The notes under the pieces: model-generated
Seen by the model: the letters and a program-made list of their open reading frames with translations, nothing else
Told to the model about the DNA's origin: nothing
Database searches by the model: none
Assembly (NCBI GenBank): GCA_016934595.1
Contig: JAFGSM010000099.1
Location: forward strand, 1-42,218
DNA length: 42,218 bases
Origin: a bacterium
Lineage (GTDB): Bacteria; SZUA-182; DTGQ01; JAFGSM01
Direction of reading: 5' to 3'
In this document: positions 7,188 to 14,355 of the stretch, piece by piece
Layout of the letters: each line of letters starts with the position of its first letter
Numbering within the stretch: the stretch's first letter is position 1
Translations under genes and position numbers: made by a program

Positions 7188-8463
7188 AAAAAGGAATTCA
7201 GGGTATTCAATGAACAGAAAACCGGTTTTATTGACCGCATCCTATTCTTTTATCATGATTATCTTCTTGCTCATCTCAGGCAAGGCGCTGGCGCTGAAAC
7301 GGTCTGATATCAAAAAGAATTTAGGGCAGGTGTGCCTCGACTGCCACCCCGAATTGAAGAAGGAATTAAAGGGCCGCGGCCTGCATAAGTCGTTGAAGGC
7401 AGACGAATGCGTATCCTGCCATACCCCTCATGCGGCAAGATATGAAAATCTCCTGACTAAAACAGGGGCAGATCTTTGTTATGGATGTCATGAGTCCAGC
7501 ATGTCAATCCTTAAGGATAAGACAGTGCACCTGCCTGTTGAATACGGGGAATGCCTGAAGTGCCACACTCCGCATGTATCTTCAAACGGCAATCTTTTGA
7601 GGCAAAAGGGGGAGGCGCTGTGTTTTCAATGCCACAAGGGATCTGAATTTAAGAAGGATTATGCGCATAAGCCTGTCAAAGATGGCCGTTGCGGCAGTTG
7701 TCACTATGCCCACAGCTCATCCAACCCGTTTTTGCTCAAGCAGACTTCGCCCCGGCTTTGTTTTAGCTGTCACGGGGCAAATGAAGGACTGGCATCCAAA
7801 CATCAGGGTTATCAGGTAAAAAACGTGGATTGTCTTCTGTGCCACAATCCCCACTCAACTACAAGAAAGGATCTGATACACAGCGTCCTGCACGATCCAT
7901 ATAAAAATAAAAAATGCGAATCATGTCATCCGGGGTCACCGGCATACATTCAAGCTGCTGCCGGAAACGCGAAGAGCTGTTATAAGTGTCATAATGAAAC
8001 AAAGGAAAGATTTGATGGGAAAAAGATGAGCCATATTGTCAAGGGCAATGATGAATGCACATTTTGTCACAATCCGCATGGGTCTGAAAGGAAAGACCTT
8101 GTAAAAAGGGGGGATAGGCCATTGTGCACCGCCTGCCATCAGGATATAAGGAAGAGGCTCAGGATGGCCAAAAAGGGACTGAGACGCCATCCTGAGGTGA
8201 CCGAGGGGAGATGCTCGACCTGTCACAATGCACACGCCTCTGACGAGCCAAATTTCCTGCATTCGGGCAGCCTTGTTCTTTGCACCAAGTGCCATGCCCG
8301 TCATAAGGTGGCATGCCATCCGGTTGGTGAAAAGGCGATGGATCCAAGGTATAAGACCCCCATCAATTGCATAACCTGCCATAATCCTATGGAGGCTGAA
8401 TTTCCCCAGATTATGCGCCTGGACGGGACAAAGGAGCTTTGCAATCAATGCCATAAATATTAA
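7180..8463 (+). CDS. Periplasmic 16-haem cytochrome c
   Basis: A 427-residue protein with a signal anchor around residues 17-37 and 16 CXXCH sites (CLDCH first, CNQCH last) in paired modules like those of the preceding gene, with HTPH, HNPH and HNAH ligands. The two genes look like products of module duplication. Two starts are possible: ATG 7180, which overlaps the upstream stop, and ATG 7210, which has CAGGG nearby. A CHARHKVACH segment near the end is His-rich but is not a haem motif. There is no lipobox, so it should be soluble in the periplasm or secreted. Confidence 0.9.
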   Translation: MNRKRNSGYSMNRKPVLLTASYSFIMIIFLLISGKALALKRSDIKKNLGQVCLDCHPELKKELKGRGLHKSLKADECVSCHTPHAARYENLLTKTGADLCYGCHESSMSILKDKTVHLPVEYGECLKCHTPHVSSNGNLLRQKGEALCFQCHKGSEFKKDYAHKPVKDGRCGSCHYAHSSSNPFLLKQTSPRLCFSCHGANEGLASKHQGYQVKNVDCLLCHNPHSTTRKDLIHSVLHDPYKNKKCESCHPGSPAYIQAAAGNAKSCYKCHNETKERFDGKKMSHIVKGNDECTFCHNPHGSERKDLVKRGDRPLCTACHQDIRKRLRMAKKGLRRHPEVTEGRCSTCHNAHASDEPNFLHSGSLVLCTKCHARHKVACHPVGEKAMDPRYKTPINCITCHNPMEAEFPQIMRLDGTKELCNQCHKY

Positions 8464-8500
8464 CTCAGTGACTGCCGCTTTCAATACAAGAGGTAAATGA

Positions 8501-10000
8501 ATGAAATCAAGAAAAAGCCTTTCATCTAAAAACCCCTTTCGGGTATTTTCGTCCCCCTTTGTGAATAGAAGTTTCAAGGATGTTTCATTTCATCTTTGGC
8601 CAGGGTTTATTATGATATCCTGCCTTTTTCTTGTCATTTCCTGCTCCCATAGAACATCTGTACAGGAGGAGCTGGATGGCCGCGTTTCCATAATGCTGGA
8701 AATGAGCTCTCATGGAGGAGAGGAGATATCGATAAACATAGATAAGGTTATATTGAAGAGGGCATCGGTCGGAGAAGAGGGGATTGCCTTCCCTCTTCAG
8801 GAAAAATATATGCTAAAGAAATCCCCAAAGCAGGTGTTGCTTGGGGATTTTTCTGTCGCTCCTGAAAAATACACAGGTCTTGTTATCTCTATCAAAGAGG
8901 CATTTCTTTTTGCTGATGGAAAATTGACGTCCCTTTATATCAAAGATGCAAACCTAAGTTTCGATATTGATCTGGATATAAGACCATGGGAAAGAAAAAG
9001 CTTCCCTGTCAAGCTGGTATGCGGGGTTGAGAAAGGCGAAACAGAGGGCCTCAAACTCAAACCTTTTATACAGCAAGGAAAACAGCATACAGGTCTTAGA
9101 GGTCTCAGGGCATATGTCACGAATGAATCTGGAAACAGTGTCTTGATATTTGACAGGATGACAGGTTCAACCCTGGCGGTTGTTCCTGTAGGTGAAAAAC
9201 CAAAGGGGATTGCAATATCACCTGACAGGACCAAGGTATATGTCGCCAATTCAGGCTCTGGTTCCATTTCAGTCCTTGACACCATGACCTCTGAGGTAAC
9301 AGACACAATCTTTCTGGGTCTTGGTGTCGGCCCTGAGGGGATTGCCATAACCCCTGACGGCAGGTCTCTTGTTACAGCAAATTCAAGATCAAACAATGTC
9401 AGCCTGATCGACCTTGAATCCGGGCGGATCATAACGCATATCCCGGCCGGGCTTTCCCCGTCCAGGGTTGCCATAAGCCCATGGGGGGACTGGGCATATG
9501 TGACCAACAGCCGTTCTGACGATCTTACCATAATAAACCTTAATTCAAGACAGCCAGCCGGAACGATCGCCTTGAGACCATGGCCTGCAGGCGTTGTAAC
9601 AAGCCCCAGCGGAGACGAGGTGTTTGTCACATGCAAGGAATCCAATGTCATTCAGGTTATAGATGCCAATTTCAGAAAGGTTATCAATGTCCTTCCCACA
9701 AACAGCGGGCCTGTGGACATAATACTGGATTCCAGGCGGGGCAGGATTTATGTGGCGGATTCCGGCTCAAATGATATATCCGTCTTTGTTGAGTCAATGA
9801 ATATGAAGACAGCCACCATAAATGTCGGTAATTCACCCAATGCGCTTGCTTTGGACGATGCGGGAAGGCTTCTCTATGTCGTCAACAGGGGCGATGGGAC
9901 TGTTTCAGTTGTTGATATAGGGAAGGAGAGGGTAGTAAACAAAATCAAGGTTGGAGGCATGCCCTGGGGTATCGTGATCGACAGGATGGGGACAGGTTGA
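8501..10000 (+). CDS. YVTN beta-propeller lipoprotein with an N-terminal beta domain
   Basis: A 499-residue protein; a late hydrophobic segment ends in VISC, a plausible lipobox near residue 48. Residues about 55-195 form a beta-rich domain reminiscent of DUF4382 (ISINIDKVILKRA, GLVISIKEAFLFADGK). From about residue 205, seven YVTN-type blades follow, each with the pattern GIAISPD...VYVANSGSGSISVLD. YVTN and NHL propellers often act as extracellular binding scaffolds. The RBS AGAGGT precedes the ATG, and the stop overlaps the TTG start of the 8-haem gene. Its position between cytochromes suggests a docking or surface-anchoring role (inference). Confidence 0.85.
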   Translation: MKSRKSLSSKNPFRVFSSPFVNRSFKDVSFHLWPGFIMISCLFLVISCSHRTSVQEELDGRVSIMLEMSSHGGEEISINIDKVILKRASVGEEGIAFPLQEKYMLKKSPKQVLLGDFSVAPEKYTGLVISIKEAFLFADGKLTSLYIKDANLSFDIDLDIRPWERKSFPVKLVCGVEKGETEGLKLKPFIQQGKQHTGLRGLRAYVTNESGNSVLIFDRMTGSTLAVVPVGEKPKGIAISPDRTKVYVANSGSGSISVLDTMTSEVTDTIFLGLGVGPEGIAITPDGRSLVTANSRSNNVSLIDLESGRIITHIPAGLSPSRVAISPWGDWAYVTNSRSDDLTIINLNSRQPAGTIALRPWPAGVVTSPSGDEVFVTCKESNVIQVIDANFRKVINVLPTNSGPVDIILDSRRGRIYVADSGSNDISVFVESMNMKTATINVGNSPNALALDDAGRLLYVVNRGDGTVSVVDIGKERVVNKIKVGGMPWGIVIDRMGTG

Positions 10001-10881
10001 AGTGGTGGTTTGGAAAAAAGGTTTTATTTTTTGGGCGCTGCCTGCTAAGCATCTCTATACTGATTAATGCAAAGACGGCATTCAGCGCAGAAAACCCTCA
10101 TGATAGAAAGAAAGACCGGTATGTGCAGGCCTGCGGGGCTTGCCATGCAGGCAATCCCATCGAAAATCCAGATCGCCCGCCAGCATTGAAACAACCCGAT
10201 GAGCTAACGAAGAATTGCCTTTCCTGTCATAAAAAGATCCCTCTCAGTTGCAGCAGGGCAGTAACCAGGGATGCCGCAGTCATTCTTATTGAACAGATTC
10301 CTGTCATCGCACTTGGGCTCAGGGATGGCAGCCTTGCCTGTGATAGCTGCCATCAGTTTCACAGTAAGCAGGGCAGGGGGATGAAGCAGGCATACACTGT
10401 CTTTCTTAAACAGGCGGAGAAGATCAATCCCCACAGGGCCGGGATATTCTGTATTTTTTGCCATGACAGGGAACCCATGGCAGAAGAGGAAGGCTTCGCC
10501 ACACTGAAGTATGGAGGCGACAGGGTGAAAATCTGCACACAGTGCCATAATAACAAGAGGGCTAGGGCAGACAACCATCCTGTCAATATATATCCGTCTG
10601 AAGGCAGGGGGGTCATAATAGATGAAAGATTCCCGTTGTTCGATGGAAAGGTCACCTGCATTACATGCCATGATATCAAATGCAAGGGCGGTTACGGTGA
10701 AACAATCCCGAAATTTTTACGGGGCGGGCCATACAAGGAGAGGGTTGATGCATGCCTTCTTTGCCATCAGAGGGAGAGCTATAAAGCGGTTAACCCACAC
10801 GATCAAATTGATAAACAAGGCCGCCTTAGAAAGGACCGGTGCCAGTATTGTCATATATTGGGACATATCTTAAAGGATTAG
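9997..10881 (+). CDS. Periplasmic 8-haem cytochrome c
   Basis: Starts with TTG in a TTGA overlap with the propeller gene; no ATG or GTG fits the signal peptide (residues 5-31, ending AFSA). It has 294 residues and eight CXXCH sites: CGACH, CLSCH, CDSCH, CIFCH, CTQCH, CITCH, CLLCH, CQYCH. The block GIFCIFCHDREP and the motif CHNNKRARADNHPVNIYPSE recur almost unchanged in the next gene, so the two are tandem duplicates. The function is electron carriage; no catalytic haem site is evident because every site has His-rich surroundings. Confidence 0.88.
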   Translation: MKWWFGKKVLFFGRCLLSISILINAKTAFSAENPHDRKKDRYVQACGACHAGNPIENPDRPPALKQPDELTKNCLSCHKKIPLSCSRAVTRDAAVILIEQIPVIALGLRDGSLACDSCHQFHSKQGRGMKQAYTVFLKQAEKINPHRAGIFCIFCHDREPMAEEEGFATLKYGGDRVKICTQCHNNKRARADNHPVNIYPSEGRGVIIDERFPLFDGKVTCITCHDIKCKGGYGETIPKFLRGGPYKERVDACLLCHQRESYKAVNPHDQIDKQGRLRKDRCQYCHILGHILKD

Positions 10882-12539
10882 CCGCATCTTTCGGACTCAT
10901 TGCCTTAATCCTTTTGATAGTGGGGGCAGGACATTTTCAGGAAGCATCACTGTCTGCTGAAAAGGTTTCAGAGGCAATCCCTGAGGTCATCGACAATCCG
11001 CATTTCTCAATAAAAGGCCTGAAAAAAGGGATAAATCTCTCAGATATCAAGTGCCAGACATGCCATGCCCGACACCCAAAACTGGAACAGGGCCATGTCA
11101 GGAATCTGACCGTGGATTATGAAAAGGCATGTTCCAATTGCCATTCCAGTGTGCCTCAAAGCTGCAGCCTCGCCGTAAACCCCAAAATCTATAATATATT
11201 GATGATACAGATGCCCGATTTCCCGCTGCCTCTCTATTCAGGACGCATCACATGCGCAAGCTGCCATTGGATACATGAAAAGGAGGGACAGGACAGGAAG
11301 GATTACCGGCTGAGACCGGAGTATGACCTGTTTAAAAAACAGGCAGAGAAGGTCGATATCCATAAAACGGGGATATTCTGCTTTATCTGCCATGAAAAGG
11401 AACCCAGGGACAGGGAAGGGCCTCTGCACCTTAAATATGACAGGGATATTGTAAGGATATGCAAGGGCTGCCATGACAATAAGCGCGCCAGGGCTGACAA
11501 TCATCCTGTAAACATTGTTCCGTCAAAGGAAAGGGGCATAAGGATACCTGAGGATTTTCCTTTGGCTGACGGGAGGCTGACCTGTGTTACATGTCACAGG
11601 ATGAATTGTCAGGGGGAAAAGAAAAACCCCCTGTTTTTGAGGGGCGGGCCTTATAAAAAGAGGCTGGACGCCTGCCTGGTATGTCATGTCAAGGAACAGT
11701 ATACAAAGATCAATCCCCATGACCAGATATCCGGGGACGGAGAGATCAGGGAGGACAGGTGCCTTTTTTGCCATGCAGTGGAAACGGATGAAAAAGGGGA
11801 ACAAAAATTCGGGTACAAATTTAAAGCCCCCTTCAGTTTCTATTGCGTAGGCTGCCATCCCGTCCATGTCGAAAGGCACCCATTCGGAGCAAGGCACACG
11901 GGAAGGTATATAGAGTCCATCTGGGCGGGACTGTCCATTGACCAGAGGATAAAAATATCGCATGAGCAATCTTTTAAGATGACACCTGTGAGCCTGTCAG
12001 GACAAATCATGTGCGCTTCATGCCATAATCCCCACGACACAAGACCTGGCCCCAAGCTGAGGGTAAGCGACATCAATCTGAGTTGCAGGCAATGCCATTA
12101 CAGTCACTATGGCGATGAAACCTCATTAATGAGAACCAAGGGTAACAAAACGGCGAATGATCTGCCTGATGCAGGGGTGAGCCCCCCGGTGGGAGATGAC
12201 CGTCAGCCTTTCGGCTATCTTGCCGCCCTTCGTTTTTATTGCATAGGGTGCCATCCAAACAAGGAGAAAAGGCATCCTTACGGGGCGGATCACAATGGCA
12301 GGTTTATAAAAGGGTTTTGGAAATATGTGCCTGCGCCCAAAAGGGTCAGGTTATCCCAGGCTGAGACATCGCAAATCATACCATTGACAACAAGCGGCCA
12401 GGTTGGTTGCTTTACATGCCATGATCCCCATGACAGCCGCAAGGGGCACAAGCTCCGCATTGAAGAAAAAGACCTGCTATGCTCCCTTTGTCATATTGAC
12501 AGAAGCATGATTATCGAAAAGTATAAAAAGGAAGGTTAA
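10839..12539 (+). CDS. 14-haem cytochrome c (paralogue of the upstream 8-haem protein)
   Basis: A 566-residue protein starting at GTG 10839, deep inside the upstream gene (43-base overlap); TTG 10848 is an alternative. The signal helix covers about residues 10-32. Haems 1-8 align with the whole 8-haem neighbour (GIFCFICHEKEP, CHDNKRARADNHPVNIVPS). The rest adds six haems as two 3-haem repeats, each with FYCxGCHP, RHPxGAxHxGR, a CxxCHxPHD site and a final CxxCH. So it is a duplicate that gained an internally repeated C-terminal extension. It ends tail to tail with the radical SAM gene on the other strand, overlapping by four bases. Confidence 0.88.
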   Translation: MPVLSYIGTYLKGLAASFGLIALILLIVGAGHFQEASLSAEKVSEAIPEVIDNPHFSIKGLKKGINLSDIKCQTCHARHPKLEQGHVRNLTVDYEKACSNCHSSVPQSCSLAVNPKIYNILMIQMPDFPLPLYSGRITCASCHWIHEKEGQDRKDYRLRPEYDLFKKQAEKVDIHKTGIFCFICHEKEPRDREGPLHLKYDRDIVRICKGCHDNKRARADNHPVNIVPSKERGIRIPEDFPLADGRLTCVTCHRMNCQGEKKNPLFLRGGPYKKRLDACLVCHVKEQYTKINPHDQISGDGEIREDRCLFCHAVETDEKGEQKFGYKFKAPFSFYCVGCHPVHVERHPFGARHTGRYIESIWAGLSIDQRIKISHEQSFKMTPVSLSGQIMCASCHNPHDTRPGPKLRVSDINLSCRQCHYSHYGDETSLMRTKGNKTANDLPDAGVSPPVGDDRQPFGYLAALRFYCIGCHPNKEKRHPYGADHNGRFIKGFWKYVPAPKRVRLSQAETSQIIPLTTSGQVGCFTCHDPHDSRKGHKLRIEEKDLLCSLCHIDRSMIIEKYKKEG

Positions 12540-13531
12540 GTTTTATCCATAGCTAAAGAACAATTTTTACATACAGGGCTTTCCTTAATACGGTTACTCC
12601 AGAGAAGGTAACGGTATTTATTCATTGAGTCACTATTCCAGACATCTTGCAGTGACTGTTTTGAGAGGTCGCCAATTATGTCTACTGGTTCCCAGTCATG
12701 ACAGCAGAGGATAACTTTACCGTTCCAGAGGATATTAATATTGTTGAAAGGCAGGAGACATGGTGTTGCAATAAAGCTGCGAGCTGCGACTTGCAGGCAC
12801 AGGTTGCGAATGGCCTTTTTAAGCTTTTTTTTCAGATAAAAGATATTGCTTCTATGAGCGTTGTTTTTTATCTGATCGAAATTTTTTAAACCTCCTGCCC
12901 TGTTAACCGGAGCAAAAATAAATACCTTCGCCCCTTTGGATTCCCAGTAATGCCTGAACTGTTTTTCTTCCCCTGTATTTGCCCGCTGCTTTAGAAACCG
13001 GACGACTATATTTACCCTTTTTTTATTCTCTAAAATTGCTTGTGTGTTTTGTACAACCTTAAAAAAATCTAATCCGGGGCGAATTATATTATATGTTTTT
13101 TCGCTAAAAGCGTCTATGCTTATATCTATAGAATTTATCCCTGAATATACCAGATCATGAATGTGTCTTGGATTTAAGAGAGTCCCATTAGTAACTATTC
13201 CAATTTTTACTTTTTTCCCAAGGACTTCCCTTGCATAATGTATTCGCTGGATGAGCTTGATGTCAAGGAGAGGTTCATTTTGAAGCATTAGTACAATCTG
13301 TCGTAATGTTCCTGCGTCTTGGAGAGATTTGATAATTTTTTTGTAAAGGCTATCCTCCATATAATTAGGAGGGCCTGATTTCAACTCGCTGGAATAAGGA
13401 CACATAAGACAAGAACCATTGCATCGGTCAATGGTTTGAAGCTGAACTTTTGAAGGGCCTTGTTTAAGAGATCTGCAATTTAAATGATCAAAAGCATATA
13501 AACCTGAAAGCCGATGTATAATGCCTTCCAT
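12536..13531 (-). CDS. Radical SAM/SPASM domain protein
   Basis: A 331-residue protein with the radical SAM cluster motif CNGSCLMC near residues 37-44, the usual NEPLL and GIVTNGTLL strands, and a C-terminal SPASM-like region with Cys at CLLPF, ILCCHDWEP and CKNCSL that would bind a second Fe-S cluster. SPASM proteins modify peptides or act in cofactor and glycan pathways; the substrate cannot be told. AGAGGG lies five bases before the ATG. It is AT-richer than the cytochromes, stands alone, is flanked by repeats and its stop overlaps the 14-haem gene, which fits later insertion. A link to cytochrome maturation is possible but unsupported. Confidence 0.85.
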   Translation of the reverse strand: MEGIIHRLSGLYAFDHLNCRSLKQGPSKVQLQTIDRCNGSCLMCPYSSELKSGPPNYMEDSLYKKIIKSLQDAGTLRQIVLMLQNEPLLDIKLIQRIHYAREVLGKKVKIGIVTNGTLLNPRHIHDLVYSGINSIDISIDAFSEKTYNIIRPGLDFFKVVQNTQAILENKKRVNIVVRFLKQRANTGEEKQFRHYWESKGAKVFIFAPVNRAGGLKNFDQIKNNAHRSNIFYLKKKLKKAIRNLCLQVAARSFIATPCLLPFNNINILWNGKVILCCHDWEPVDIIGDLSKQSLQDVWNSDSMNKYRYLLWSNRIKESPVCKNCSLAMDKT

Positions 13532-13617
13532 TACGTCCCTCTCATTTGTGAGATTGTAAAAAACAGGGTTTCAATGCCAGAACATTGATGGCTTCGTAAA
13601 AGGTCACAAAACTTGAT

Positions 13618-13650
13618 CGCATAGAAATTTTCATTTTTTATGCGTGTTTT
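13618..13650. repeat. Hairpin repeat related to the one at 86-120
   Basis: CGCATA (13618-13623) pairs with TATGCG (13639-13644) around AATTTTCATTTTT, followed by TGTTTT. The copy at 86-120 shares the loop AATTTTCATTTTTT and compensates in the stem (CGTATAG/CTATACG). Covariation in the stem with a conserved loop argues for a dispersed structured repeat. Confidence 0.55.
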
Positions 13651-13999
13651 CAGACACTGTAAACTTATTACTGAACACTGAAAACAGAAAACAGAAAACT
13701 TGTTACTCTGGATAAAACCATATCCATGCCATTTACGGTGTAAAAAGTATAGGCGTAATTTTTATTTTTGTCAAAAGAAATATTATAAATAATCACAAAA
13801 TCTCAGATACGATTATACATTTCCCTTGATAGCCTTCCAAATATGCCTTACATATATGGAGTCATATATACAAGATTATTAAAACTTACTGATTTATTCA
13901 GTTTTTTCTATTTGGTTCAAGAGGGGCAGGCAAGACTACCAATCTTCAAAATTATTTGAGTGTAACCAAAATAGAACATTATTGCTTGTTTCAGTTTTC

Positions 14000-14123
14000 T
14001 ATGAGGCTGTCCGCCAACTACAAATTCCATTAAAAATTACAGATTATACTGTTATTTAAAAAATAATATTTTAATATGCTATCGATCTTTTATTTTTAAA
14101 ATGGATTGTCGGACAGCCTCATA
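14000..14123. mobile_element. MITE-like element with 12-base terminal inverted repeats and TA flanks
   Basis: TGAGGCTGTCCG at 14002-14013 is the exact inverse of CGGACAGCCTCA at 14110-14121, and both ends are bounded by TA. The interior is AT-rich without an ORF. The size (124 bases) and TA duplication fit a miniature inverted-repeat element mobilised in trans, perhaps by an IS630/Tc1-like transposase. The TA could also be part of the palindrome. A relative with GCTGTCCGC ends lies at the right edge of the window. Confidence 0.6.
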
Positions 14124-14355
14124 GATATACTGAATACCGGCTTTCACCGGAATGACAAATGAGAAATTGCACCATTTTTGTTACACTCATTTTATTTTAT
14201 GGACCCTGGAATAAAGCGCGCGCTGGATAATACCTTGCATTTAGACTTGCCTGAACATACCTATGATATGGAAAGGCATTCGAACATTTTGTAATTACAC
14301 AGATTTTCTTTTTAAGCTATTGAAGGCATATTTGGACGAATTAATAGATGCTTTT

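Larger units (their letters stand above)
13532..14355. other. AT-rich, repeat-bearing intergenic region
   Basis: This gap of over 800 bases between two - strand genes has no credible gene. It holds the hairpin repeat at 13618-13650 (preceded by GGCTTCGTAAAAGGTC), a run of CTGAAAACAGAAAACAG-like short repeats near 13672-13700, the 124-base inverted-repeat element at 14000-14123, and a small palindrome ACCGG-CTTTCA-CCGG near 14136-14150 followed by AATGACAAA. Confidence 0.7.

Noticed and set aside
5202-8463. Regularly spaced repeats that might suggest a CRISPR array or tandem DNA repeat
   Set aside because: The periodicity comes from haem-binding codons (TGC..TGCCAT) in open reading frames; there are no constant repeats with unique spacers.
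8935-9651. - strand ORF of 238 codons
   Set aside because: It is antisense to the YVTN propeller and lacks any recognisable domain; a shadow frame.
254-12539. Possible MtrCAB- or OmcB-type porin-cytochrome conduit
   Set aside because: No protein in the run has beta-barrel features or the length of MtrB/OmbB; only CsgG-like lipoproteins, cytochromes, a foldase and a propeller are present.
13999-14124. Intrinsic terminator for the U32 gene
   Set aside because: It lies downstream of that gene's stop, but the arms are nearly 100 bases apart and bounded by TA, which fits a mobile element better than a terminator.
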